DNA of 64,000 nucleotides from Hymenobacter monticola. GTDB taxonomy: Bacteria > Bacteroidota > Bacteroidia > Cytophagales > Hymenobacteraceae. The notes beneath the pieces are model-generated. The model was given only the letters and a program-made list of their open reading frames with translations. It was not told the origin of the DNA and ran no database searches. The stretch's first letter is position 1. Each line of letters begins with the position of its first letter. Location: assembly GCF_022811645.1 (NCBI RefSeq), contig NZ_CP094534.1, positions 5,022,001-5,086,000 of the forward strand, given 5' to 3'. A program made the translations under genes and the position numbers. This document shows positions 7,784-15,378 of this stretch, in pieces.

Positions 7784-8800
7784 CTACCCCACCACGGCCG
7801 CGTACCGCCGCTCGGCAAAGCCGCGCAGGCGCTGAAAGGCGCGGTCTACTTCTTTGGCGTCTTCGCTTTGCAGATTGCCATAAATCACCTTATCAGTAGC
7901 GGTCAGGGCTTTGCGCACGTCGGCGTCGTTTTCGAAATACGCCACGATTTCGCGGGTGGTGAAGGAGTTGAGCCCGCTGTTTTCGAGGCCGGCGAGGTAG
8001 TTTTTCCAGAGCACCACGGCCCGCTCCACGTTGGTGGCCGAGCGCGACAAATCGAACCGCTCGACGTGGCGGGCAAACTGCGCCAGGAAGTAGCCGTGGT
8101 TTTTGCGCAGCTTGTAGGCCTGGTAGCGCCGCGTGAGGCGCCGCCGAAACAGCGCGGCGCTGCCCGCCGCCAGCAGCAGCACGGCCAGCGCGCCCGCAAT
8201 CCAGTAGGGATAATTAAAAGCGGGCTCCACGGGCACCAGGGCCAAGTTTTGGCGCAGGGCGGGCAGGTCTTTTCCCACGGCTACCAGCGCAGTGCGGCGC
8301 AGGCGTACGCGGCTGGGCGGGGGCAGCACGCTCAGGGTGTCTTGGCCTTGCAGCACGGCCACGGGCAGGGCCAGGGTTTGCACCGAATCGAGCTGGAAGG
8401 TGCGCAGGTGGTACACCGCACGGTCGAGGCTGACGTCGCCACGGGTGCGGGTGGGGTAATACGTTTTGCCTGCGTACTCAAACGGCGCAAAACGGGCCAG
8501 CGAATCCGGAAACACCACTTCCAGCCCGGGCGCGTGCTCGTAGCGCAGTTCATAGTCGAGCGGCTCGCCCACCAGCACGGTGGGCTTGAGGAAGCGGCCC
8601 TGGGGAATTGGCAGTGGGGCCGGCTGGGCGGAGGCAGTCGGGACAAGCTGTGGCAGCAATAACAAACCTGCCGTCATGCAGCGCGCAGCGAAGCATCTGG
8701 CTCGAGGAAGTAATCCTCTTCCATCGAATGAATTACCTCTGCACGCGAGATGCTTCGCTGCACGCTGCATGACGTTCTTTTTTAGACTCGAAGCCCCCAT
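7784..8800 (-). CDS. BatD-like membrane protein with palindromic element in its signal-peptide region
   Basis: 338 residues from ATG 8800. The first codons, MGASSLKK, are followed by 35 codons (8776-8672) that are exactly a family A palindromic element, and then by AGLLLLPQLVPTASAQ, a typical hydrophobic core and cleavage site. Removing the 105-bp insert would leave a normal Sec signal. After it comes an exported beta-rich domain (to about residue 200), one membrane helix (about 208-226), a basic juxtamembrane stretch and a cytosolic helical domain. The position between DUF58 and vWA genes and this topology match BatD/DUF4381-type partners. Alternative starts are GTG/ATG at 8821 and ATG 8677, the latter supplied by the element itself. 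Confidence 0.7.
   Translation of the reverse strand: MGASSLKKNVMQRAAKHLACRGNSFDGRGLLPRARCFAARCMTAGLLLLPQLVPTASAQPAPLPIPQGRFLKPTVLVGEPLDYELRYEHAPGLEVVFPDSLARFAPFEYAGKTYYPTRTRGDVSLDRAVYHLRTFQLDSVQTLALPVAVLQGQDTLSVLPPPSRVRLRRTALVAVGKDLPALRQNLALVPVEPAFNYPYWIAGALAVLLLAAGSAALFRRRLTRRYQAYKLRKNHGYFLAQFARHVERFDLSRSATNVERAVVLWKNYLAGLENSGLNSFTTREIVAYFENDADVRKALTATDKVIYGNLQSEDAKEVDRAFQRLRGFAERRYAAVVG
8672..8776. repeat. Palindromic element, family A (copy 3), inside a reading frame
   Basis: 105 bp (35 codons) with arms CGTCATGCAGCGCGCAGCGA and its reverse complement. It lies within the 5' end of the BatD-like gene and keeps the frame open in both directions of the join. Confidence 0.9.
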
Positions 8801-8804
8801 TACC

Positions 8805-9695
8805 TTACCCACGGCGGCCAAACTGTTGACGGTACCGAAACAAGTTTACCAGTTGGGGCACAAAGTCGCCCTCGGTGCTCAGGGGCAGGAAACCGGTGCG
8901 GGTGCGGCGGCACAGGTTCACCAGCTCGGCTTCCTGGCGGTCGGCGCCGGACTCGATGCGGGCCCGAAAATCGGCCGACGACGTGTTGACCCAGCGCACC
9001 TGGCCGGTTTCGGCGTCGCGCAGGGGCACGATGCCCAGGGCCGGAAACTGCCGTTCGCGCGGGGCGCGCAACTGCACCACTATCAGGTCGTGGCGCTGGG
9101 CCAACATGGTGAGCTCCCGCTCGTAGTTGCCATCGATGAAGTCGGAAATCAGCACCACCAGCGTGCGGCGCTTGAGCAGGCCCAGCGCCTGCCGGATGCC
9201 CGCGCCCACGCCCGTGCCCAGAGAGGCCGGTACCAGCGAAAACAGCCGGTTGATGAGTGCATACGCCGCCCGCGCGCCCTTGGCCGGCGGCAGGTACAGC
9301 TCCTTTTGGTCAGAAAACGCGAACAAGCCCAGCGCCGAGCCCTGCCGGGCGGCCGACAGCGCCAGCAGCCCGGCAATGTCGCGGGCCACGTCGAGCTTGC
9401 GACGCTGGCCGTCGCCCACGTCGAGGGAGGCGCTCACGTCCAGCAGCACCAGCACCTGCTGCTCTTTTTCCTCTTTGTAGGTTTTCACGAAGGTGCCGTG
9501 GCCTTTGCTGCTCACGGCCCAGTCGATGGCGCGCACCTCGTCGCCGTACTGGTAGAGGCGCACGTCGTCGAACTCCAGCCCCGTTCCCTTGAACACGGAG
9601 TGGAAATCGCCCTGCAGCTGGGCCTCCACCGCTTTGCGGATGCGGATTTCGAGGTGGCGCAGGCGGCGCACCAGGTCGGAGAGAGGGGTGGTCAC
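8805..9695 (-). CDS. DUF58 family protein (vWA-like, Bat/MoxR-associated)
   Basis: 296 residues from GTG 9695. The hallmark segment FHSVFKGTGLEF and YQYGDEVRAIDW occurs at about residues 35-60, followed by a degenerate vWA fold whose MIDAS-like motif reads DVSASLDVG and whose later loop is ISDFIDG. DUF58 proteins are encoded beside moxR and bat genes and are thought to be cytosolic partners of the MoxR ATPase. The stop is 4 nt from the start of the BatD-like gene, so the two are translationally close. Upstream Met codons at 9773 lie in a repetitive GTGAGTG tract and are less likely starts. Confidence 0.88.
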   Translation of the reverse strand: MTTPLSDLVRRLRHLEIRIRKAVEAQLQGDFHSVFKGTGLEFDDVRLYQYGDEVRAIDWAVSSKGHGTFVKTYKEEKEQQVLVLLDVSASLDVGDGQRRKLDVARDIAGLLALSAARQGSALGLFAFSDQKELYLPPAKGARAAYALINRLFSLVPASLGTGVGAGIRQALGLLKRRTLVVLISDFIDGNYERELTMLAQRHDLIVVQLRAPRERQFPALGIVPLRDAETGQVRWVNTSSADFRARIESGADRQEAELVNLCRRTRTGFLPLSTEGDFVPQLVNLFRYRQQFGRRG

Positions 9696-9796
9696 TAGTG
9701 GTGAGTGGTGAGTGATGAGTGACAATTTTACAGCGACGCAGACACTGGGAGGACAGGCCTCAAAGTTCATCACTAACCGTTAATCACTGACCACTG
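9690..9796. repeat. Imperfect inverted repeat, GTGATGAGTG type (family E)
   Basis: The tract GTGGTGAGTGGTGAGTGATG at about 9699-9718 is mirrored by ATCACTAACC...CACTGACCACT ending near 9796. It overlaps the DUF58 start and ends just before the DUF4296 promoter box. Confidence 0.55.
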
Positions 9797-9803
9797 GTAC
9801 GCG

Positions 9804-9811
9804 TAACTTTG
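9804..9811 (+). promoter_or_regulatory. -7 promoter box (TAACTTTG) next to start codon
   Basis: A consensus TAnnTTTG only 5 nt before the GTG start at 9817, so the transcript would be leaderless or nearly so. The -33 box is not clear. Confidence 0.55.
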
Positions 9812-9816
9812 CGGGC

Positions 9817-10239
9817 GTGAGAACCTACCGTCGTTGCTGCCTGGGCCTGCTGGCCCCCCTCCTGCTGGCCCTGCCCGCCTGCGACCGTCCCGAAGACGTG
9901 CCCGTGCCGCCCGACCTGGTGCCCAAAGAAAAGATGATACGCCTGCTGGCCGACCTGCACGTGCTGGAAGCCCGGGTGGAAAACAGCCGCCTGCCGCCCG
10001 ATTCGGCCCGCGCCCTTTTCCAGGCGCAGGAAAAAGACCTGCTCTGGAGCCGCGAAGTGTCGGACTCGTCTTTCCAGCGCAGCTACCGCTACTACGGCAC
10101 CCACGGCAAGGACCTCGGCGAAATCTACAGCGCCGTGGTCGACACCCTGACGCAGCGCCAGGCGAAATTTGTGCCGCCGCCAGCCGCCGCCGCGCCCGCC
10201 CCTCCACCGCCTGCGGCCAATACCGGACTGACTAAATAA
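9817..10239 (+). CDS. DUF4296 lipoprotein
   Basis: 140 residues from GTG. A signal peptide with lipobox LPAC puts the acylated Cys at about residue 22. The core PPDLVPKEKMIRLLADLHVLEA, with its downstream SFQRSYRYYGTH, is the DUF4296 signature found across Bacteroidota. The C-terminus is Ala/Pro-rich and probably disordered. Membrane-anchored on the periplasmic side or outer membrane; function unknown. It converges with csaA and overlaps its 3' end by 8 bp. Confidence 0.88.
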   Translation: MRTYRRCCLGLLAPLLLALPACDRPEDVPVPPDLVPKEKMIRLLADLHVLEARVENSRLPPDSARALFQAQEKDLLWSREVSDSSFQRSYRYYGTHGKDLGEIYSAVVDTLTQRQAKFVPPPAAAAPAPPPPAANTGLTK

Positions 10240-10591
10240 GCCGGCTGCCGTTGGGCACCGGGCCGGCCACGGCGGCCAGCACAATGTGCCCCTCGGCATC
10301 GGCAAAGCCCGTCACCAGCACTTCGGAGCGGAACTTGCCGATTTGCTTGGGCGGAAAGTTCACCACCGCCAGCACCTGCCGTCCCACCAGGGTTTCGGGC
10401 GTGTAGTGGTGGGTGATTTGGGCGCTGGATTTTTTCAGGCCGATTTCGGGGCCAAAATTCAGCAGCAGCTGATAGGCCGGGCGGCGCGCTTCCGGAAAAG
10501 GCCGGGCTTCGAGGATGGTGCCCACGCGCAGGTCCACGCGCTCAAATTCGGCCCAGGTTAAAGAGGCTGGGGAGGTGGAAGGAGAATCCAT
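10232..10591 (-). CDS. csaA: CsaA-type tRNA-binding domain protein
   Basis: 119 residues, close to the usual 110. It is a single OB-fold domain like the C-terminal EMAP/Trbp111 domain: FERVDLRVGTILEA, then GRQVLAVVNFPPKQIGKF and SEVLVTGF, ending VPNGSRL. CsaA proteins bind tRNA non-specifically and have been reported to act in chaperoning or secretion. Cytosolic. The 3' end overlaps the convergent DUF4296 gene. Confidence 0.93.
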   Translation of the reverse strand: MDSPSTSPASLTWAEFERVDLRVGTILEARPFPEARRPAYQLLLNFGPEIGLKKSSAQITHHYTPETLVGRQVLAVVNFPPKQIGKFRSEVLVTGFADAEGHIVLAAVAGPVPNGSRLI

Positions 10592-10610
10592 GTTTGTAAA
10601 GACTGAAGAA

Positions 10611-10729
10611 CGTCATACCGAGAGCTGCCGAGGCATCTCGCGTGCAATAATAATTCCAGTCGATTGGTTTACTGCTGCGCGCAAGATGCCTCGGTCCTCT
10701 GCCTGATGCGCAGAATGCTGGGTATGACG
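10611..10729. repeat. Palindromic element, family A (copy 4, degenerate)
   Basis: Left arm CGTCATACCGAGAGCTGCCG. The right arm is interrupted by about 20 extra nt (TCCTCTGCCTGATGCGCAGA) before its GGTATGACG end, so this copy is decaying. Confidence 0.8.
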
Positions 10730-10739
10730 GGCCATCAAT

Positions 10740-11309
10740 CTACTCCACGGCAAACATCTTGAGCTGCTCGAGGCGCACCTGGGTTTGCTTTTCCCAGTAG
10801 GCCTGTTTGGCGGCGTTCAGGCCGTGGTTGGTTTCGGCATCGTAGCGGTTCTGCTCCCGGTCCCACTGGTCGTATACCCCCTTGGTGAGGTTGTTGAAGG
10901 CCGGCTGCAGCTTGGCGCAGTCGGCCCGCGCCTGAAACACGAGCAGCTTCTGGCGCATGAGGCGGGCGTAGACCTCGGTGAGGTCGAAGTGCAACTGCTC
11001 GTGGCGCAGCAGCGCGGGCGTGAGGGTGGCGGGGTCCCGAATCCAGGACGTGTTGGGGTCGAAGGAGGCGCGCACGGTTCCGGTGAACACGAAGTCGCGG
11101 CACGCGGCGTTGGCTTTGATATCGGAAGTGGTGAGAGCAGCCAGCCGCTCGGAGGGGCCGGGCCGGCTCAGGAAATCGGCTACCGTGAGGGGACGCGTGG
11201 CCGACCACGGAATGGGCGCGGCGGCGGGTCGGGCGGCCGCAGCGGGCCGGGCCCCGGGGCCCTGCAGCAAGCCAGTCAGGAGCAACAGGGAATTCAGAAA
11301 CAAAAGCAT
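10740..11309 (-). CDS. DUF922 exported Zn-protease-like protein
   Basis: 189 residues from ATG 11309. A hydrophobic N-terminus (LLFLNSLLLLTGLL) serves as signal sequence. The metal site is HEQLHFDLTEVYARL (about residue 118), the HExxH-FD arrangement of DUF922 proteins, which are predicted secreted Zn-dependent proteases. PWSATRPLTVADF and a conserved Cys pair (ACRDF, ADCAKL) also fit. A start at ATG 11360 would add 17 residues and a basic n-region, and cannot be excluded. Protease activity is inferred from the family, not proven. Confidence 0.8.
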   Translation of the reverse strand: MLLFLNSLLLLTGLLQGPGARPAAAARPAAAPIPWSATRPLTVADFLSRPGPSERLAALTTSDIKANAACRDFVFTGTVRASFDPNTSWIRDPATLTPALLRHEQLHFDLTEVYARLMRQKLLVFQARADCAKLQPAFNNLTKGVYDQWDREQNRYDAETNHGLNAAKQAYWEKQTQVRLEQLKMFAVE

Positions 11310-11455
11310 AGGCGAAGTAATCTGCAGTTCTACTTGTTTGGCAAGTGAAACACGACCCATCGCACAAAAATTGCCATGTCGCGCGGCAAGGCAATCAAAA
11401 AACCGTTAGGCTTCGACCAAGCCAGGGCCGACGGCCGTCGGACTGCGGCAAAATC

Positions 11456-11827
11456 TCAGATAGTGCCCAGTTGTCGGGTGCTGGCGAGTGGGGAATTTGA
11501 AACGCCCGAGGGCCGGTGTGCCGTCGCTGGCAAGGCCCGGTAAGCGGCCGTTTGGCCGGTGGCCGTCCAAAGGTCGAAGGCCGCGAGGGAAAGCTTAGCG
11601 GCCATGAAGCTCCACAGGTCGATGCCGCGCCATTCGAGGCAGAAGCGCAGAAACTCGGGTTCGGCGCGGCAGGCGCGCAGGCCGCGCTGGCGCACCGCCG
11701 CTTGCCGGGCGGGGGGCAGCGAAGCAAGCCAATCGTAGAAGTCGGTGGCCGTGAGCGTGAGCGTCTTTGCCTGGGCGCAGTAGGCTCGGATGGCGTCGTT
11801 GATTTCGGCAAGCAGCTGGGTGTGCAT
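11456..11827 (-). CDS. Small conserved-looking protein of unknown function
   Basis: 123 residues. Residues 1-90 look like a real helical domain (LTATDFYDWLASLPPARQ, then ACRAEPEFLRFCLEWRGID and LWSFMAAKLS). The last 30 residues are low quality (Ser/Thr/Pro/Arg) and may be a read-through past a lost stop. No signal peptide or membrane segment. It follows another small gene at 11924-12112 on the same strand. Function unknown. Confidence 0.65.
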   Translation of the reverse strand: MHTQLLAEINDAIRAYCAQAKTLTLTATDFYDWLASLPPARQAAVRQRGLRACRAEPEFLRFCLEWRGIDLWSFMAAKLSLAAFDLWTATGQTAAYRALPATAHRPSGVSNSPLASTRQLGTI

Positions 11828-11923
11828 GACAACGGGCGCGAAAAACGTGACAGTTAAAGCCTATGGTGTCGAGCATTCGGCGCATCAAGCAGAACGCTCG
11901 ACCCGACAGCAATTTCCCTTCGT

Positions 11924-12112
11924 TCAAAGTCCGGGGCGTCCGAACTCGGCCAGGCGCCGCGGCTGCGGCAAGGGGGCGGGCAGGTAGTCGTGGTCGCGTT
12001 CGCCGGGCAGGCCCTCGAAGAAGGTGTAGGCTGCCTGGGCACGGCGGACCTTGCGTACGGTTTGGGGGTCGGCCGCCAGGTAGCGGCTGATGGGTTTGAG
12101 GGTGGGTTTCAT
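11924..12112 (-). CDS. Small hypothetical protein, 62 aa
   Basis: Begins MKPTLKPISRYLAADPQTV and contains KVRRAQAAYTFFEGLPGERD. It is basic and soluble, with codon use like its neighbours in this frame (GC-rich third positions). It may be co-transcribed with the gene at 11456-11827. I do not recognise a family. Confidence 0.5.
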   Translation of the reverse strand: MKPTLKPISRYLAADPQTVRKVRRAQAAYTFFEGLPGERDHDYLPAPLPQPRRLAEFGRPGL

Positions 12113-12316
12113 AGCTCAGAAAGGACGGTGAAAATGCTGCCAGCCGGGTTGGCTAACAAGTCCTTTTTAAACGCCAAAGAGCGATGCTTGGATGAGCAAA
12201 AGCCGCCTCCAGGCTCAATTTACGCACTTTCAACGAGGATGCGGCGGAGAACTACGGAGGCCGGCTGCGTAATATGCGTAACGCCTGCGGGGCCAGCCTC
12301 ACCTTTCTGAAACAAA

Positions 12317-12346
12317 ACAGGCAGGCCCCTGATGGAGCCTGCCTGT
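12317..12346 (-). terminator. Terminator after the Ser/Gly/Thr-rich protein gene
   Basis: 9-bp stem CAGGCAGGC/GCCTGCCTG (12318-12326 with 12337-12345), followed on the minus strand by TTTTGTTTC. The 12113-12372 gap holds nothing else that I can see. Confidence 0.65.
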
Positions 12347-12372
12347 GGTACTTAGCAGAGCGATGCTAGCCC

Positions 12373-12843
12373 CTAGCGGGTGGTGCTGCCCGAAGTGCTG
12401 CCGCTGGTGCTCGAGCCGCTGGTGCTCGAGCCGCTGGTGCTGCCCGAGGTGCTGCGGCCGCTCTTGCTGCGGCGGCTGCCCGAGGTGGAGCGACCGGAGC
12501 CGCTACCCGAGGTCGAACCCATTGACCCCGAACCCGACGTAGAGCCCATCGAGCCCGACCCGGAGGTGGACCCCATCGAGCCCCGGCTGCGGCCGGACGA
12601 GCCCGAAGTAGAACCCATGGAACCCGACGTAGAGCCGGAAGTGGAGCCCATCGAACCCGACGTAGAGCCCATCGAGCCGGTGGTGCTGCCACCGGTCGAG
12701 CCACTGGTAGAGCCGGCCGAGGTGCCGCTGGTAGAACCCGAGGTGCTACCACCCGCCGTAGTTTGGGCGTGCGCCGTGGTGGCCAGGCCGAGGCCGAGCA
12801 GGAAGGCAGCCGCGCGAAGCGGCCGGACAATGTGCTTGTTCAT
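12373..12843 (-). CDS. Exported Ser/Gly/Thr-rich low-complexity protein
   Basis: 156 residues from ATG 12843. A clear signal peptide (RPLRAAAFLLGLGLATTAHAQ) is followed by about 130 residues made almost only of Gly, Ser, Thr and a few Met/Arg/Lys, in irregular units such as GSMGSTSGS. Arg and Lys appear only in the last third. The mature protein must be disordered. It has no catalytic motif. It is the neighbour and probable paralogue of the similar lipoprotein at 12923-13369. Function unknown; a surface or matrix role is only a guess. Confidence 0.75.
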   Translation of the reverse strand: MNKHIVRPLRAAAFLLGLGLATTAHAQTTAGGSTSGSTSGTSAGSTSGSTGGSTTGSMGSTSGSMGSTSGSTSGSMGSTSGSSGRSRGSMGSTSGSGSMGSTSGSGSMGSTSGSGSGRSTSGSRRSKSGRSTSGSTSGSSTSGSSTSGSTSGSTTR

Positions 12844-12922
12844 AAATTGGGGTTGAAAAGTGTGGAAAGGGATTACGGACAGGAAAAACAAAGGAGGTGC
12901 CGGGAGCTGCTGGAGCTACGAA

Positions 12923-13369
12923 CTACTGGCCGCTGGTAGAGCCGCCGGTGCTGCCCGACGTGCTGCCGCCGGTGCTGCCCGACGTGCTGCCGCCCGCCGT
13001 GGTGGCGCCGCCCCCGGCGCCGCCGGTGGTGTTGCCCGAGGTACCGCCGTTGGAGCTGCCGGTAGTGGCGCCACCGGTAGAGGTGCCGCTGGTGCCGGCC
13101 GACATGCCGCCCGTGCCGCCCATGCCCGCCGTGGTGCCGCTGCCGCTGTTGGTGCCGCCGCTGCCGCTCATGGCGCCACCGTCGGTGGTCGAGCCGCTGC
13201 CGTTGGAATAGGCGCTGGAGTCGGTGCTGTTAGTGGTCGTATTGCTCATGCCGTCGGATGAGCCGCCGGCACCGGTTTCGGAACCACTACCGCTGCCACT
13301 GCAGGCCGCTAGTTGCGTGCCCGCCAGGGCGAAGCCCAGTAATGCGAGCCGGAAAGATGTTTTGTGCAT
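12923..13369 (-). CDS. Ser/Gly/Thr-rich lipoprotein
   Basis: 148 residues. The signal peptide ends in a lipobox-like LAAC, with the acylated Cys at 23. The rest is Gly/Ser/Thr/Asn with scattered Met, ending in GSTSGSTGG repeats nearly identical to those in the downstream gene. That points to shared origin or recombination between the two. Anchored to a membrane on the periplasmic side or exposed at the surface. Function unknown. Confidence 0.75.
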   Translation of the reverse strand: MHKTSFRLALLGFALAGTQLAACSGSGSGSETGAGGSSDGMSNTTTNSTDSSAYSNGSGSTTDGGAMSGSGGTNSGSGTTAGMGGTGGMSAGTSGTSTGGATTGSSNGGTSGNTTGGAGGGATTAGGSTSGSTGGSTSGSTGGSTSGQ

Positions 13370-13532
13370 GATATGCTTGTTAGAAATGGGATTGGAAAGA
13401 GTTGCCGTTTATACGATTGATAATGAAGGGCAAGCGGCGCAACAAATACGTATTTGCATCAGGAAACACGTAAGCACAAACACGGTAATTCACTTCCCGG
13501 GCCCGCCGCTCCGGCATGTGCTGCCACCGGAC

Positions 13533-13691
13533 TCAGCGCATGTGTCTGAGAGGCAAATCTTGAGTGGGCCCTTGGTTCAGCCTGCGCGGCTTCCGGGCCG
13601 GCGGCTCGCCAAAGACGGGTACTTCCTTCCGCGCGAAAAATGCTGATTTGCGGGAGGAATAATCCGTATTTACAAACGCTGCTTTTGCCAT
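13533..13691 (-). CDS. Candidate 52-aa basic protein
   Basis: Starts MAKAAFVNTDYSSRKSAFFA. A strong Shine-Dalgarno AGGAGG sits 6 nt before the ATG, unusual in this genome, and an AT-rich stretch (about 13720-13735) lies upstream. It ends in a basic RKPRRL segment. No family recognised and codon use is not decisive, so it may be spurious. The rest of 13370-13873 shows no other gene. Confidence 0.4.
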   Translation of the reverse strand: MAKAAFVNTDYSSRKSAFFARKEVPVFGEPPARKPRRLNQGPTQDLPLRHMR

Positions 13692-13873
13692 ATTGGGCCT
13701 CCTGACCCGCTTGTAACACCATAATATATAGCTGGTTACGGCGGACATTCATTGGCCGTGCCACGAGCAAGCGGCGAGCGTGGCGCCTAACGGGCCCGGC
13801 AACGCCGGCGTAAACAAGGCCGCCCGAAAAAGCGCCCTGGCGCGCCGAATCGGGCCTGCCCGCCCGCTTCCCA

Positions 13874-14764
13874 ATGAAACCCGACGCCCCCGTTTCCGCT
13901 GCTGATTCCATCAAGCGCCGCCTGGCCTCGCTGCGCCACCTCGACCTGCGGCGCCACTCCATCGATGATTTGGTGCAGCGCGTGCGCGAACTGCTCGAAG
14001 GCCAGCCCTTGCGCTGCCTCACGCTGGCGCCCGGCCGGCTGCTCTACCGCGGCATCCTGTGCGAGGAGCTGCCCGCGGGGCTGGCCGACGTGTCGTACCC
14101 CCCGGCCGAACGGGTGCACCACGACCAGCGCGCCAACCGCGCCGGGGCGCCCATGTTTTACTGCAGCGCCACTTGGCACCCGCCGTTTTTCGAGGCCCAC
14201 GTGCAGCCCGGCGACGGCATCGTCATCAGCCGCTGGCAAACGCAGCAGCCGCTTTGCATCCTCAGCTTCGGCTACGCCGACAACTGCGCCGACGACCCCC
14301 ACTCCGACCGCGAAAGGGCCCTACGCTACGCCCTGGCCCAGCTGCCCGACGAAACCCGCGAGCTGGCCGCCTTCCTCACCCGCACCTTCACCCGCACCGT
14401 GGCCGACGACAACCGCCACCACTACCGCCTCTCCATTGCCGTAGCCGAAGCCTGCCAGCTGGGCCAGGCCTTCGACGGGCTGCTCTACCCCTCAGCCGCC
14501 ATGGCCTCGCCGGCCCACAACCTGGCCCTGCATCCCAGCTGCCTCGACGCCGGCATGCTCACGCTGGACTACGTGGAGCACCTGCGCGTGCACCACGTAT
14601 CGCCCGATACCGAAGTGCTCGACGTGCGTTCCCTCGACATTGCCCGCACCGCCGGCCCCGACGGCCGCCTCGAATGGCAGGGCCGCCCCGGCAACTGGGT
14701 GCTACGCGAAGGCAGCGCCGCCACCGACTGCTGGCTGCAAAACGGCGAGTGGCGCTGTGGGTAG
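13874..14764 (+). CDS. RES-domain protein
   Basis: 296 residues. The RES fold (named for conserved Arg, Glu, Ser) is visible as LYRG (57-60), RANRAGAPMFYCSAT (86-100) with Glu at 107, and later LLYPSAAM and NLALHP. RES proteins include NAD+-consuming toxins of RES-Xre toxin-antitoxin pairs. No Xre-type antitoxin gene flanks it here, and it carries about 45 N-terminal and about 50 C-terminal residues beyond the core, so it may belong to the stand-alone branch. Cytosolic. The function is not established from sequence. Confidence 0.75.
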   Translation: MKPDAPVSAADSIKRRLASLRHLDLRRHSIDDLVQRVRELLEGQPLRCLTLAPGRLLYRGILCEELPAGLADVSYPPAERVHHDQRANRAGAPMFYCSATWHPPFFEAHVQPGDGIVISRWQTQQPLCILSFGYADNCADDPHSDRERALRYALAQLPDETRELAAFLTRTFTRTVADDNRHHYRLSIAVAEACQLGQAFDGLLYPSAAMASPAHNLALHPSCLDAGMLTLDYVEHLRVHHVSPDTEVLDVRSLDIARTAGPDGRLEWQGRPGNWVLREGSAATDCWLQNGEWRCG

Positions 14765-14784
14765 TTCGGTGAGTGAGTAGATAG

Positions 14785-14830
14785 AAAAAGCCCGTCATGC
14801 CGCAGCTACGTTCGGCATGACGGGCTTTTT
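14785..14830 (+). terminator. Strong terminator after the RES gene
   Basis: A perfect 18-bp stem (14785-14802 with 14813-14830) with A and T flanks. The stem core CCCGTCATGCCG equals the ends of family A palindromes, so it may be a collapsed copy reused as a terminator. Confidence 0.8.
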
Positions 14831-15028
14831 CTTGTCATTAATTGCAACAAATACGGGTTTTCCGGAACTGCAAACCCGTATTTCTGGCGTCATTCAACGT
14901 TGCCGTTTGCCGTAAAAACAAAGGAGCGTTTCGCTGCAAGCTTTACAAAAGCGGTGATGTGCTGGGGCCTTGGGCAGCTGATACCGGCTGCTTCGGGCCC
15001 TTTTCATTGGCAAATACGCCAGGAGTGC

Positions 15029-15286
15029 CTAGCGCATTATCTTGCCTTGGTTGTCCCAATGGCTCGCTTTCACTTCAAGGCTACCGGGCTGGCGCTTGAT
15101 GGTGCGGGTGTAGCGCTCGCCGGCAATGAGGCCGTCGGGCCGGCGCTTGCCGAAAAACAACAGCACGGGCTCGCCGTGCTCGTTGGTGGTAAAAGTGATG
15201 TCGTAGCCCTTAAACACATCGTTGATAGTCGTTTTGGGCTCGAAAATTTTGCTGAGCTTCTTGTCTAATTCAGGGTGCAGCGGCAT
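15029..15286 (-). CDS. Small soluble protein of unknown function, 85 aa
   Basis: Begins MPLHPELDKKLSKIFEPK and contains GYDITFTTNEHGEPVLLFFG and ERYTRTIKR. The alternating hydrophobic pattern suggests a small beta-sheet protein. It shares orientation with the SDR upstream on the minus strand but is 92 nt away from it. No family recognised. Confidence 0.7.
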   Translation of the reverse strand: MPLHPELDKKLSKIFEPKTTINDVFKGYDITFTTNEHGEPVLLFFGKRRPDGLIAGERYTRTIKRQPGSLEVKASHWDNQGKIMR

Positions 15287-15378
15287 GGCATGATGGTTTT
15301 GAAAAGTGCGAAGCAGCCCGAGCTTCCGAGTTCAGGCTACTTCGTCGTGCAACTGAGTATGCTGATTGCGAAATGGCG

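Noticed and set aside
13459-14022. A 187-codon frame on the minus strand across the RES start
   Set aside because: It overlaps the RES gene antisense; its Arg/Ser-rich part has no pattern of a real protein. Only the short inner frame with a Shine-Dalgarno is kept as a candidate.
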